From Fidelibacterota bacterium (GTDB taxonomy: Bacteria > Marinisomatota > Marinisomatia > Marinisomatales > UBA1611): a stretch of DNA of 40,214 nucleotides. Under the pieces are notes generated by a model, which searched no databases, was not told where the DNA came from, and was given only the letters and a program-made list of their open reading frames with translations. The stretch covers positions 1 to 40,214 of the forward strand of contig PBKF01000014.1 of assembly GCA_002722105.1 (NCBI GenBank). The letters run 5' to 3'. Shown here piece after piece: positions 8,229-16,964 of the stretch (position 1 is its first letter; every line of letters begins with the position of its first letter). The translations under genes and the position numbers were made by a program.

Positions 8229-8949
8229 TATTTTTCTCTGAGACTAGAGTCCCAATTTTAGCACCAAGTATCAGATCTTTCAAGTACCCGGGATAGTTAA
8301 TATTAAACACCCGGATTGGTAAATTATTCTCTTTGCATAAAGTAATTGCTGTTAAATCCATAACACGTAAATTATCTGTAATAACTTTGGTAAAGCTCAC
8401 CGAGTCATATTTCACTGCATCATCATATAACATGGGATCTTTATCATAAATACCATCCACCTTGGTACCCTTTAATACAACTTCAGCACTTAATTCTGTC
8501 GCTCGTAATGCAGCAGCTGAATCAGTTGTGAAAAATGGATTTCCTGTTCCTCCGGAAACAATAACAATTCGTCCTTTTTCTAAATGCCGGATTGCACGGC
8601 GGCGTATATATGGTTCAGCAATTTGAGATACATTTATTGCTGATAATGTTCTAGTTTCACATCCAATCTTCTCTAGGGCATCCTGAATAGAAATTGCATT
8701 CATAACAGTAGCAAGCATTCCCAAATAATCACCGGTCACGCGATCCATACCCTTACTTGCAGCTTTCATACCGCGGAATATATTTCCTGCGCCAATAATA
8801 AGTCCTATTTCGATTCCTAGCTTATGTATTGATTGAACTTCTTGTGCAAGATAAGAAGCTTTATTGGGATTTATTCCGAACCCTTGATCACCAGCCAACA
8901 CCTCTCCTGAAAGTTTCAAAAGAACGCGACTATAAATCGGCTCGGACAT
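8221..8949 (-). CDS. pyrH: UMP kinase
   Basis: UMP kinase phosphorylates UMP to UDP in the cytoplasm. It is an amino-acid-kinase-fold hexamer distinct from eukaryotic UMP/CMP kinases and often GTP-activated and UTP-inhibited. The 242 residues show the N-terminal LLKLSGEVLAG (about 10-20), IGAGNIFRG, and GGTGNPFFTTDSAAALRA, which contains the conserved nucleotide and UMP contacts, then the KVDGIYDKDP loop. It sits between tsf (seven-base gap) and frr (eight-base overlap). The upstream pyrRBC genes on the same strand supply its substrate pathway. Confidence 0.97.
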   Translation of the reverse strand: MSEPIYSRVLLKLSGEVLAGDQGFGINPNKASYLAQEVQSIHKLGIEIGLIIGAGNIFRGMKAASKGMDRVTGDYLGMLATVMNAISIQDALEKIGCETRTLSAINVSQIAEPYIRRRAIRHLEKGRIVIVSGGTGNPFFTTDSAAALRATELSAEVVLKGTKVDGIYDKDPMLYDDAVKYDSVSFTKVITDNLRVMDLTAITLCKENNLPIRVFNINYPGYLKDLILGAKIGTLVSEKNND

Positions 8950-8956
8950 TTAAAAA

Positions 8957-9577
8957 TTATACTTGACCGTTCTGGGATGTATCGGATTCACCGATAGCAA
9001 AACGAACAAAACGATTGATACTGATATTTTCCCCTAATGTAGCGATAGTCTCTGTTAATAAATCATTAACTTTTTTATCTGGATCCTTGATGTAAGTTTG
9101 ATCCAGCAGACAAGACTCTTGAAAAAATTTATTTAATCGTCCTTCAACCATTTTTTCAATGATATTTTCAGGTTTACCTGCAGATTTAGCTTGGTCAGTA
9201 AAAATTTCCTTTTCACGTTGAACAACTGCACGATCAACTGATTTTCTATCTAAAGCTAAGGGATTAGTTGCTGCAATCTGCATTGCGATATTATGTGCTA
9301 ATTCATTAAACCCTTCAGTTTTAGCAACAAAATCAGTTTCACAATTTAATTCAACTAAAACTCCTAAGCGTCCTCCTGCATGGATATAAGAGTAAACTAA
9401 ACCATCTTTTGTGTCCCGTGATCCTTTCTTCTCTGCTTTTGCAATCCCCGATTTTCGAAGATGATCAATAGCTTTTTCTAAATCACCATCAGATTCTACA
9501 AGGGCCTTTTTACAATCCATCATCCCAGCACCTGTTTTATCACGAAGTGTTTTTACAAGTTTTGCATCAATACTCAT
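8957..9577 (-). CDS. tsf: elongation factor Ts (short form)
   Basis: EF-Ts is the guanine-nucleotide exchange factor for EF-Tu. The N-terminal UBA-like domain with [12 protein letters not shown] (about residues 16-27) is intact, followed by the EF-Tu-contacting core with [14 protein letters not shown]. At 206 residues it is shorter than the 283-residue E. coli protein and close to the Thermus-type short form, which has a single core subdomain and acts as a dimer. That length is normal for many phyla, so I do not regard it as truncated. It is packed six bases after rpsB and seven before pyrH. Confidence 0.96.
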   Translation of the reverse strand: MSIDAKLVKTLRDKTGAGMMDCKKALVESDGDLEKAIDHLRKSGIAKAEKKGSRDTKDGLVYSYIHAGGRLGVLVELNCETDFVAKTEGFNELAHNIAMQIAATNPLALDRKSVDRAVVQREKEIFTDQAKSAGKPENIIEKMVEGRLNKFFQESCLLDQTYIKDPDKKVNDLLTETIATLGENISINRFVRFAIGESDTSQNGQV

Positions 9578-9583
9578 AATATA

Positions 9584-10465
9584 TTACTCTTCCTCTTGGG
9601 TTTTGTCATCAGAATCACCAACACCATCTTGAGGTTCATCTATCCCTTCATTGATATTTTCATCAGCAACAGTAAGAGTGTGCTCAACGCTATTATCAGA
9701 TGTATCTTCTTTTAGTGTAGCTGGTGTTTCTATTGCATTATTTTCTTTTTTCTTTTTATCAGTCTTTTGTTTTTCTTTCCCAGCAACTTCAACACGAGCT
9801 TCATTAATAGCTTTTGCTAATGCAGAGATAATTAATTGGATCGTTCGAATGGAATCATCATTGGCTGGAATAGGATAGTCAACTTTTTTAGGATCTGTAT
9901 TTGAATCCACTATAGCAATGACTGGTATCTCTAATCTTTTGGCTTCCCTAATTGCAGTATCTTCATATTGCCCATCCACAACAATCACAGCATCAGGCAA
10001 ACGGCGCATATCTTTAATTCCTCGATGCTGATCTGCTAATTTCACCTTTTCACGATTAAGCATTTGGGTCTCTTTCTTAGTTAAATTCTCATATAAAGTC
10101 GATCCTTCTTTTTCCAGCATTTTTAATCGTTTAATACTTTTTTTAATTGTTGAAAAGTTAGTTAAAGTACCTCCCAACCATCTCTCAATAATATAGAACA
10201 TCGAGCAATTGTCAGCCTCTTGCTGCACAATATCCTGAGCCTGCTTTTTTGTACCAACAAATAAAATCTCGCCATTTTTACTTACCAGATCTTTAACAAA
10301 TTTTGTGGCCGTATTGATAGCATCTATTGTTCTTTCAAGGTTAATTATATGTACCCCATTTTTTTCTAGAAGAATATAGGGCTTAAAATTGGGGTTCCAC
10401 TTCCGGGTTACATGCCCAAAATGAGCCCCGGTCCCCAATAGATCTTCAAATTTAACTTCAGCCAT
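9584..10465 (-). CDS. rpsB: 30S ribosomal protein S2 with acidic C-terminal extension
   Basis: Residues 1 to about 224 are an ordinary S2: LLGTGAHFGHVTRKWNP at the start, FVGTKKQAQDIV, RWLGGTLTNF, RRLPDAVIVVD, and IPVIAIVDSNTDP. It then continues for about 69 residues as a low-complexity tail. The tail is first Lys-rich (TDKKKKENN) and then strongly acidic, ending DSDDKTQEEE. The tail is probably disordered and lies outside the conserved fold. Similar tails occur in some FCB and other bacterial S2 proteins, and its role is unknown. It lies between rpsI and tsf with gaps of six bases. Confidence 0.96.
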   Translation of the reverse strand: MAEVKFEDLLGTGAHFGHVTRKWNPNFKPYILLEKNGVHIINLERTIDAINTATKFVKDLVSKNGEILFVGTKKQAQDIVQQEADNCSMFYIIERWLGGTLTNFSTIKKSIKRLKMLEKEGSTLYENLTKKETQMLNREKVKLADQHRGIKDMRRLPDAVIVVDGQYEDTAIREAKRLEIPVIAIVDSNTDPKKVDYPIPANDDSIRTIQLIISALAKAINEARVEVAGKEKQKTDKKKKENNAIETPATLKEDTSDNSVEHTLTVADENINEGIDEPQDGVGDSDDKTQEEE

Positions 10466-10471
10466 ATAATA

Positions 10472-10864
10472 TTATCGTTTTGAGAATTGAAAATTTTTCC
10501 GTGCACCTGGTTGTCCAGGTTTTTTACGCTCAACTTTACGTGCATCTCGGGTTAGAAATCCTTTTTCTTTCAGAATGGATCGAAAATCATCATTGACACC
10601 TAGAAGTGCTCTTGATATTCCAAGACGAATCGCACCGGCCTGCCCTGTCAAGCCACCGCCAGATACATTTACATTAATGTCATATGCTTTTTCACTTTCT
10701 ACTGCAACTAGTGGTTGCATCACAACCGTCGCTAATGTTGCTCTGCATAAATAATTTCGGAATGGTCGTCCATTTACCTCAATATTACCCTTTCCTGGTG
10801 TCATAAATACGCGGGCAATTGAACTTTTTCGACGCCCTGTTCCATAATAATTAGCTTGTGCCAT
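10472..10864 (-). CDS. rpsI: 30S ribosomal protein S9
   Basis: S9 is a small-subunit protein whose C-terminal tail reaches the P site. The 130-residue sequence has the family start [14 protein letters not shown], the middle [15 protein letters not shown], and the standard C-terminal [17 protein letters not shown], ending in the invariant Ser-Lys-Arg. It follows rplM by four bases, the near-universal L13-S9 pairing, and precedes rpsB by six. Confidence 0.98.
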   Translation of the reverse strand: MAQANYYGTGRRKSSIARVFMTPGKGNIEVNGRPFRNYLCRATLATVVMQPLVAVESEKAYDINVNVSGGGLTGQAGAIRLGISRALLGVNDDFRSILKEKGFLTRDARKVERKKPGQPGARKNFQFSKR

Positions 10865-10868
10865 AAAT

Positions 10869-11297
10869 TTAGATTTCTAGAGTTTTTGGTTTTTGCGCGG
10901 TATGAGGATGCTCCATACCTGCGTAGATTTTAAGATGGGCTAAAATGCTCCGTCCAAGACGATTATGTGGAAGCATACCTTTTATAGCATTTTTTACAAT
11001 ATGTTCTGGATGTTTTCGACGCAATTCAGCAACACTAGTCTCCTTTCCACCACCAGGATAACCAGTATGACGAAAATAGGTTTTTTCTGTCTCCTTTGAT
11101 CCAGTCAAACGAATTTTTTCCGCATTAATTACCACCACGCAGTCTCCCATGTCCATGTGAGGAGTGAAATTCACCTTATGTTTTCCACGCAGAATCTGTG
11201 CAATTTTTGAGGCGAATCGGCCAAGAGTTTGGCCATCTGCATCAGCAACCCACCAGTTTTTTTCAATTTCTGACTGTTTTAATGATATAGTCTTCAT
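10869..11297 (-). CDS. rplM: 50S ribosomal protein L13
   Basis: L13 is an early-assembly large-subunit protein. I start it at ATG 11297 (142 residues, beginning MKTISLKQ), not at the in-frame TTG at 11321, because the family begins with the M-K-T-x-x pattern and the extra eight residues match nothing. Motifs seen are [16 protein letters not shown], the [10 protein letters not shown] segment, [19 protein letters not shown], and MLPHNRLGR. It is the first gene of the translation operon. A promoter-like sequence lies in the 66-base gap after pyrC, so it can be transcribed separately from pyrRBC. The Shine-Dalgarno is poor. Confidence 0.96.
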   Translation of the reverse strand: MKTISLKQSEIEKNWWVADADGQTLGRFASKIAQILRGKHKVNFTPHMDMGDCVVVINAEKIRLTGSKETEKTYFRHTGYPGGGKETSVAELRRKHPEHIVKNAIKGMLPHNRLGRSILAHLKIYAGMEHPHTAQKPKTLEI

Positions 11298-11320
11298 TTT
11301 CACTTCGAATAAAGCCCGCA

Positions 11321-11350
11321 ATATTAGTTATTACATTTACCCTTCGTCAA
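11321..11350 (-). promoter_or_regulatory. candidate promoter for rplM operon
   Basis: On the minus strand TTGACG (11350-11345) is followed by an 18-base spacer and TAATAT (11326-11321). The match is five of six at -35 and four of six at -10 against the housekeeping consensus. Transcription would start roughly 17 bases before the L13 ATG. The position in the pyrC-rplM gap fits an independent ribosomal-protein promoter. This is a consensus match only. Confidence 0.42.
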
Positions 11351-11363
11351 TGAATAATCTCTA

Positions 11364-12665
11364 CTAAACTATGGGTTTATTATATGCGTATTTACCACAA
11401 GAAATCGTATACAATACTTGTCCAATCAATTTTTCTCCGTAATAAGGAGAATTCAAAGATCTTGATTTAACATGTTTTTTTTGAAATATCCATTCTTTTT
11501 CAGGATCAATAACGGTGAGTTCAGCTTCTGTACCTACTGAAAAAAGGTCAGCGTAAAATCCAAAAATTTGTCTTGGTTTTTTCGTAAGTAGAGAAATAAC
11601 TGGCTCTAAATCCATCCCCTCATCCTTAACAAGGACTTTATTTATAACACCGAAGCAGGACTCTAATCCAATCATACCAAAGGATGCTAAATCAAAGGTA
11701 GTCTCTTTATCTTCAATTGTGTGGGGTGCATGGTCTGTAGCAATGCAGTCAATTGTACCGTCCTTCACAGCGGCAATAAGCGATTTTCTATCCTTTTCAG
11801 TACGAATAGGAGGGGCAACTTTTAAATTGGTGTCAAAGGACCTTAATGCATCATCATTAAAATATAAATGATGCGGAGTTACTTCTGCTGTTACACGTTC
11901 ATTTTTTGCCTTCATTGCACGTATGTGATTTACTGCTTTTGCAGAACTCACATGAGGCACATGCAACTTTGCACCAGTGAATTCAGCCAATTCAAGATCA
12001 CGGTGTACCATAGCTGATTCTGCTAAATCAGGATTTCCAGGTAACCCGAGTTGATTTGAGACACTCCCCTCATTCATTACACCATGTGCACGTAAACACT
12101 CATCTTCTGCATGGTTGATAACTGGCACATCGACCAAAGTTGCATATTCTAATGCAATTCTCATCATGGAACCATCTTGTATTGGGAGTCCATCATCACT
12201 AAAAGCCACAGCTCCCTCCTTATGCATAAGTCCCATTTCTGTAAGATCATCTCCACTTTGCATTTTTGTAACAGCACCTATTGGATGAATATGTATCGGA
12301 GATGCTTCAGATTTTTCCCGTATAAAATTTATAGATTCAGGCGTATCTAATGGTGGATTTGTATTTGGCATAACACAAACTCTTGTAAATCCACCAGCCA
12401 AAGCTGCCAATGATCCTGTAGCCAATGTTTCTTTATCTTCACGACCGGGTTCACGAAAATGGACATGCAGATCACAAAATCCATGTGTTACAACTTTACC
12501 GAAACAATCAACCGTTTCAGAATCTGGTGGTGCATTCACGCTTCCAATAGCTTCAATTTTCCCATTTTTTATCCATACATCCCCATCGAATTTTATTTCA
12601 TTGTAGGGGTCAATAATTGTACCGCCTTTTAAAACAATATTTTCTGGTAATTGATTTAATTTCAT
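11364..12665 (-). CDS. pyrC: dihydroorotase
   Basis: This enzyme interconverts carbamoyl-aspartate and dihydroorotate, the third step of UMP synthesis. The 433-residue length and motifs fit the type I (allantoinase-like) class: DLHVHFREPG gives the first two metal His residues, MPNTNPP follows, HVPHVSSA carries a metal-site His, and IATDHAPH holds the catalytic Asp. The carboxylated-Lys position of some relatives is not certain by eye. Its ATG overlaps the pyrB stop as TAATG, so the two are translationally coupled. It is the last gene of pyrRBC and lies 66 bases upstream of rplM. Confidence 0.95.
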   Translation of the reverse strand: MKLNQLPENIVLKGGTIIDPYNEIKFDGDVWIKNGKIEAIGSVNAPPDSETVDCFGKVVTHGFCDLHVHFREPGREDKETLATGSLAALAGGFTRVCVMPNTNPPLDTPESINFIREKSEASPIHIHPIGAVTKMQSGDDLTEMGLMHKEGAVAFSDDGLPIQDGSMMRIALEYATLVDVPVINHAEDECLRAHGVMNEGSVSNQLGLPGNPDLAESAMVHRDLELAEFTGAKLHVPHVSSAKAVNHIRAMKAKNERVTAEVTPHHLYFNDDALRSFDTNLKVAPPIRTEKDRKSLIAAVKDGTIDCIATDHAPHTIEDKETTFDLASFGMIGLESCFGVINKVLVKDEGMDLEPVISLLTKKPRQIFGFYADLFSVGTEAELTVIDPEKEWIFQKKHVKSRSLNSPYYGEKLIGQVLYTISCGKYAYNKPIV

Positions 12666-13597
12666 TATTCTCCCTCAGTCAATTTACCGCCGCACAGAAG
12701 ATACAGGATTGCCATTCTCGATGCTACACCATTTAATACCTGATCTAAAATGATAGCTTGATCACCATCTGCAACAGAACCATCAATTTCGACACCACGA
12801 TTCATGGGGCCTGGATGCATAATTACAATTTCTTTTTTATGGTGGTTAAGGCGTTCTTGAGTAATTCCAAACATGGTACGATATTCCCGGATGGATGGTA
12901 CGAGGCCAATCCCCATTCTTTCTCGCTGAATTCGCAGAATATTCATAGCATCTGCCCATTCTAGAACTTCATCTACGTTTACATTCACTTCTACACCCAA
13001 TTCTTTTATATAGGGTGGTATCAGATTAGGTGGGCCGCATAAGGTTACTTCAGCACCCATTGTGGTTAATCCGTAGATATTACTTAGTGCAACACGACTA
13101 TGGGAAATATCTCCCAATATTCCCACTTTCAATCCATTTAATGTTCCAAATTTTTCATGAAGACTCATCATATCCAGAATAGCCTGAGTAGGATGTTCAT
13201 GAGTACCATCACCTGCATTAATAATGATTGCATCAATAAATTTAGTTAATTGCAAAGGTGCACCTGGCGTTGGGTGCCGCATCACAGCAGCATCAATTTT
13301 CATCGCTTCAATATTTTGTACTGTATCTTTGAAAGATTCACCCTTTTTTAAACTGCTTGATGAAGCTGAAAAGTTGACAGTGTCAGCACTTAGCCGTTTC
13401 TCTGCCAATTCAAAGCTTATCCTAGTACGAGTTGAATTTTCAAAAAAAAGGTTAACAATCGTGACACCTTGTAAAGATGGTACCTTTTTAATGGGGCGAT
13501 CCAATACTTCTCTAAACTTAAATGCTGTATCAATTATAGTTTGAATATCCTCTGCAGGATAATCTTCCAAGCCTAATAAATGTCTTTGCTGTAACAT
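12665..13597 (-). CDS. pyrB: aspartate carbamoyltransferase catalytic subunit
   Basis: ATCase condenses carbamoyl phosphate with aspartate, the committed step of pyrimidine synthesis. The carbamoyl-phosphate motif STRTR is at residues 55-59 within FFENSTRTRISFE. HEHPTQAILD and the C-terminal HPGPMNRGVEI are also present. The length of 310 residues is standard. No pyrI regulatory-subunit gene lies in the window, so allosteric control by PyrI may be absent and control may rest on the PyrR attenuator upstream. It starts two bases after the pyrR stop and its stop overlaps the pyrC start. Confidence 0.96.
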   Translation of the reverse strand: MLQQRHLLGLEDYPAEDIQTIIDTAFKFREVLDRPIKKVPSLQGVTIVNLFFENSTRTRISFELAEKRLSADTVNFSASSSSLKKGESFKDTVQNIEAMKIDAAVMRHPTPGAPLQLTKFIDAIIINAGDGTHEHPTQAILDMMSLHEKFGTLNGLKVGILGDISHSRVALSNIYGLTTMGAEVTLCGPPNLIPPYIKELGVEVNVNVDEVLEWADAMNILRIQRERMGIGLVPSIREYRTMFGITQERLNHHKKEIVIMHPGPMNRGVEIDGSVADGDQAIILDQVLNGVASRMAILYLLCGGKLTEGE

Positions 13598-13599
13598 AA

Positions 13600-14139
13600 T
13601 TATTCCTGATTCCTTAATAGATAAACACTGTCTTTACCATCTGTCTCGTTAAAAGTTACTTTTACATGTTCACCTTCATGGGTAGGAATATTTTTACCAA
13701 CAAAGTTAGCTTTAATTGGTAATTCACGATGGCCACGGTCTACAAGTACTGCTAACTGAACTTGTGCTGCGCGACCAAAACTGTTCAATTCATCCATTGC
13801 AGCTCTAATAGTCCTTCCAGTGTATATAACATCATCTATAAGAATAACCATTTTTCCATCAAGAGAGATATTAATATTAGTTCCCTTAACCTGTGGGATC
13901 ACCAACCTTTCTCGATAATCATCTCTGTGAAATGTTATATCTAAAGACCCAGTCTCCAATATGGTACCGCTGATGGAGTGTATTTTCCCTTGAATCCTCT
14001 CTGCTAGAGGTACGCCTCGATTATGAATTCCAATCAATACAATATTTTCAGGGTATTCATTGCGCTCAATTATTTCATGGCTTAAGCGCGTAATGGATCG
14101 ATCAACAGCCTTGGCATCCATTAAAATTTTTTGACTCAT
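13600..14139 (-). CDS. pyrR: PyrR regulator / uracil phosphoribosyltransferase
   Basis: PyrR is an RNA-binding regulator with phosphoribosyltransferase fold. It senses UMP/UTP and PRPP and binds the nascent pyr leader to favour termination. The 179 residues show IGIHNRGVPLAERI and the PRPP-binding motif VILIDDVIYTGRT at 98-110. The Arg-rich DDYRERL loop (about 73-79) is typical of PyrR, not of other PRTases. It is the first gene of pyrRBC, with GGAGAT ten bases before its ATG. The leader directly upstream carries a matching PyrR-binding hairpin, so autoregulation by attenuation is strongly supported. Confidence 0.96.
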   Translation of the reverse strand: MSQKILMDAKAVDRSITRLSHEIIERNEYPENIVLIGIHNRGVPLAERIQGKIHSISGTILETGSLDITFHRDDYRERLVIPQVKGTNINISLDGKMVILIDDVIYTGRTIRAAMDELNSFGRAAQVQLAVLVDRGHRELPIKANFVGKNIPTHEGEHVKVTFNETDGKDSVYLLRNQE

Positions 14140-14155
14140 TCTATCTCCATTTCTT

Positions 14156-14204
14156 AAAAAAAATACCTTCGGACAGAGCTTTGTATTCTCCCACGAAGGT
14201 ATTT
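14156..14204 (-). terminator. attenuator terminator of the pyrRBC leader
   Basis: On the minus strand AAATACCTTCG (14204-14194) pairs with CGAAGGTATTT (14171-14161), an 11-base-pair stem with a 22-base loop, followed by a run of eight T that begins inside the 3' arm. It ends about 17 bases before the pyrR start. The position is where a leader attenuator must be, since it would stop transcription of the very next gene. Confidence 0.88.
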
Positions 14205-14233
14205 CCCTGTCCTTTTCGGCCTCTCCGGACCAG
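14171..14233 (-). promoter_or_regulatory. PyrR-binding RNA hairpin and competing antiterminator
   Basis: On the minus strand the leader contains GGTCCGGAGAGGCC followed by GAAAAGGAC, which closely matches the PyrR-binding consensus ARUCCNGNGAGGYU seen in Bacillus leaders. The hairpin is closed by CTGGTCC (14233-14227) with GGACAG (14212-14207) around the purine-rich loop. The same GGACAG can instead pair with CTGTCC (14176-14171), next to the 3' arm of the terminator. That pairing would trap the terminator 5' arm inside a loop. These are the anti-antiterminator and antiterminator of a classical PyrR switch. The expected logic is that high UMP/UTP lets PyrR stabilise the first hairpin and transcription stops. 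Confidence 0.88.
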
Positions 14234-14281
14234 ATTAAAGGATTTTTAAGTCCTGAATATTACAAATATATTTTGATCCTA

Positions 14282-15211
14282 TTAGAAAATTAAATCATAT
14301 ATAATTTCAGCAATTGGTGTTTCAATCAATTCATCCATTTCAATAAAAAGATCAATATTTTCTTTTTTGAACCATTGCATTTGCCGGCGGGAGAATTGCC
14401 GCGTTTTTATTATTATCTCTTCGCGCATTTGATCATAGCTTATTTCATTTTTTAAATAGGATTGAATCTGGCGGTAGCCAATAGAATCCAGAGCAGGGAA
14501 AATATTATCAAATTGATTTTGTTTTTCTATTAATACTTGTACTTCTTCAATCCATCCATCCTTTAGCATTTCATCTGTTCGCTGTGCAATTCTATTCACT
14601 AACTGCTTCTTATCCCAATTTAGCAATACTGTGAACAGTTTAGGAAATTCAATCAAATTTTTTTCCTGTTGAGCAAAATGGTCGCTGGGAGATTTTCCTG
14701 TGGCTTGATAGATCTCTAAGGCCCTCACGAGTCTTTTCTTATTATTTATATGCACAATCTTAGCATAGTTTGGATCAATGGTTTTCAACCTATCTAATAA
14801 GGAAACGGGATCTTTTTCATAAGCTTGCTCTAACTGTCTACGAGTTGGCAGGTCAGAAAAACTGCCTTCAAAAATTCCTTTTTTTAGTGCATAGTAATAA
14901 AGCCCTGCACCACCGCATACAATGGGCTTTTTTTTAATTGCTTGAATCTTTTTAATCCTTGAACACACAAGTTTTGCATACTCTCCTGCTGAAATTGGCT
15001 CAGATGGATCACGAATACCAAATAAATGGTGAGGTATATCATCCATTTCATCCTCAGTAGGTTGAGCAGTTCCAATCAGCATATTTTTATATATCTGACG
15101 AGAATCCAACCCAATGATTTCACCTTTAATTAGTTTTGCAATTGCAACTGCTAAAGTAGTTTTCCCACTAGCTGTGGGGCCAATAATTGTTAGTATGTGA
15201 TTTTTTATCAT
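14282..15211 (-). CDS. miaA: tRNA dimethylallyltransferase
   Basis: MiaA transfers a dimethylallyl group to N6 of A37 in tRNAs that read codons starting with U. The 309-residue protein has the P-loop GPTASGKT at 11-18, LDSRQIYKNMLIGTAQPT with the catalytic Asp region, and IPHHLFGIRDP. It also has GGAGLYYYAL, ALDSIGYRQ, and the tRNA-binding TRQFSRRQMQWFKK near the C-terminus. It lies upstream of the pyr leader with 142 bases between. Readthrough into pyrRBC is possible but would meet the attenuator. Confidence 0.96.
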   Translation of the reverse strand: MIKNHILTIIGPTASGKTTLAVAIAKLIKGEIIGLDSRQIYKNMLIGTAQPTEDEMDDIPHHLFGIRDPSEPISAGEYAKLVCSRIKKIQAIKKKPIVCGGAGLYYYALKKGIFEGSFSDLPTRRQLEQAYEKDPVSLLDRLKTIDPNYAKIVHINNKKRLVRALEIYQATGKSPSDHFAQQEKNLIEFPKLFTVLLNWDKKQLVNRIAQRTDEMLKDGWIEEVQVLIEKQNQFDNIFPALDSIGYRQIQSYLKNEISYDQMREEIIIKTRQFSRRQMQWFKKENIDLFIEMDELIETPIAEIIYDLIF

Positions 15212-15372
15212 TCTCTTTTTTAAAGTTTATTTGTACGAATAAATAAATTATGAACTCAAAAAATGGAAAGTTTAAATAAATTTAAGTTACTTGAATAAGT
15301 TAAATATTACCATAGTAGGGATTTTAACTGTCAATGATAAAAGTTATTTTCTTAAAAGCAGAGAAGTTATAA
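15212..15372. other. divergent intergenic region between miaA and amidase
   Basis: About 160 AT-rich bases between divergent starts must hold promoters for both miaA (minus) and the amidase (plus). No promoter matches the housekeeping consensus well enough to call. GAGAAG at 15362-15367 is a plausible ribosome-binding site for the amidase ATG. Confidence 0.4.
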
Positions 15373-16947
15373 ATGAAAAATAATCGCATAATTTCCTTTT
15401 TTATTATTTCATTATTTATAGTTTTTATTTCATGTAAAAATGGTAATAATAGTAAAGTAATCGATTTAGAAGAGATAACAATAGAAGATATTCACAATGG
15501 CTATAAGACTGGGACTTTTTCTGTTGAGCAGATTGTTAATGCTTACATTGATCGAATAAAAAACATAGATCAAAATGGTCCATCTCTTAATTCAATTATT
15601 ATTGTAAATCCTGATGCTTTAACGATTGCATCTGAATTGGATAAAGAAATTTTAATATTTGGTATGAGAGGCCCAATGCATGGGATCCCTGTAATTCTAA
15701 AGGATAATATTGATACTAAAGATAAAATGCCTACAACTGCAGGATCGCGCATCCTAAAAGACTCTTTTCCACTCGAAGACAGTTGGGTCGCCAAAAAACT
15801 AAGGGAAGCTGGGGCGGTAATCCTGGGTAAAGCTAATTTAAGTGAATGGGCTAATTATCGTGGTTCATTTTCTTCTAGCGGATGGAGCGGCCTTGGCGGG
15901 CAAACAAAAAATCCTTATGTATTAGATCGAAATCCTTGTGGATCAAGTTCAGGGTCCGCTGTAGCAGTATCTGCAAATCTATGTGCTGTTGCTATTGGGA
16001 CTGAAACTTGGGGGTCCATCATGTGCCCTGCTAACGCAAATGGAATTGTTGGCATTAAACCAACTGTTGGATTATGGAGCCGTACAGGCATAATTCCCAT
16101 TAGTTACACTCAAGATACTGCGGGGCCAATGGCAAGGAATGTTCATGATGCTGCAATTTTATTAGGTGCAGTAACTGGAATTGATCAAAGTGATAATAAA
16201 ACTATTAATAGTAAAAATAATTTCTTTCTAGACTACACTCAATTCCTTAATAGTGATGGCTTAAAAGGTAAAAGGATTGGTTATTTAAAAACAGAGGAGG
16301 GCGTTCATTTTAAAGTAGACTCCCTAATTTTCAAAGCAATTAGCTTTATGGTAAAAAGTGGGGCAGAAATTATTGAATTAGAAAAAATAGTTGATGGATC
16401 ACCATCTGTAAATTCAATAGAAGTTTTAGCGTATGAGTTTAAAGATGGATTGAAAAAATATTTTGATAGACTAGGTAATAATTCTCCTGTGGAGAGTCTA
16501 GATGAAGCTATTCAAGCAACGCTTGCTGATAGCATTGAAATGTTACATTTTAATTTAAAAAGAATGGAAAATTCAAATTCTAAAGGAGACGTTAGTTCAA
16601 AAATATATAAAAATGCATTAGAAAACATGTTAGAAGCCTACCGTGATAATGGTATTGATAAAATAATGGATCAACATAACCTTGATGCAATTATATCTCC
16701 TACTGGCAGCCCGGCCTGGAAAACTGACCTGATAAATGGAGATAATATTAAATTGTCTTCATCAGCAAATGCAGCCCTTTCAGGATATCCTAATATCAAT
16801 GTCCCAATGGGATTTATTGGAGATTTACCTGTTGGAATTTCATTTTATGGAAGAGCATGGAGTGAACCGAAACTTATCGAAATCGCCTATGCTTATGAAC
16901 AGGGAACATTACACAGAAGAGCTCCAGAATATTTACCTACAGACTAA
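15373..16947 (+). CDS. amidase-signature family lipoprotein
   Basis: This 524-residue hydrolase belongs to the amidase-signature family (Ser-cisSer-Lys triad). Lys110 is in ILKDNIDT, the cis-Ser is Ser191 in CGSSSGSA, and the nucleophile is Ser215 in [10 protein letters not shown]. All three catalytic residues are present. An N-terminal hydrophobic leader ends at ISCKN, so Cys21 may be lipidated (Phe at -3 is atypical) and the enzyme would be periplasmic or surface-exposed. That separates it from GatA, which is cytoplasmic and works on Glu-tRNA. The substrate is unknown; secreted members hydrolyse small amides or peptide amides. The Trp213 before the nucleophile is unusual, since small or acidic residues are common there. 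It stands alone on the plus strand and converges with the next gene. Confidence 0.9.
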   Translation: MKNNRIISFFIISLFIVFISCKNGNNSKVIDLEEITIEDIHNGYKTGTFSVEQIVNAYIDRIKNIDQNGPSLNSIIIVNPDALTIASELDKEILIFGMRGPMHGIPVILKDNIDTKDKMPTTAGSRILKDSFPLEDSWVAKKLREAGAVILGKANLSEWANYRGSFSSSGWSGLGGQTKNPYVLDRNPCGSSSGSAVAVSANLCAVAIGTETWGSIMCPANANGIVGIKPTVGLWSRTGIIPISYTQDTAGPMARNVHDAAILLGAVTGIDQSDNKTINSKNNFFLDYTQFLNSDGLKGKRIGYLKTEEGVHFKVDSLIFKAISFMVKSGAEIIELEKIVDGSPSVNSIEVLAYEFKDGLKKYFDRLGNNSPVESLDEAIQATLADSIEMLHFNLKRMENSNSKGDVSSKIYKNALENMLEAYRDNGIDKIMDQHNLDAIISPTGSPAWKTDLINGDNIKLSSSANAALSGYPNINVPMGFIGDLPVGISFYGRAWSEPKLIEIAYAYEQGTLHRRAPEYLPTD

Positions 16948-16964
16948 CTATTTATTCAAAAATT

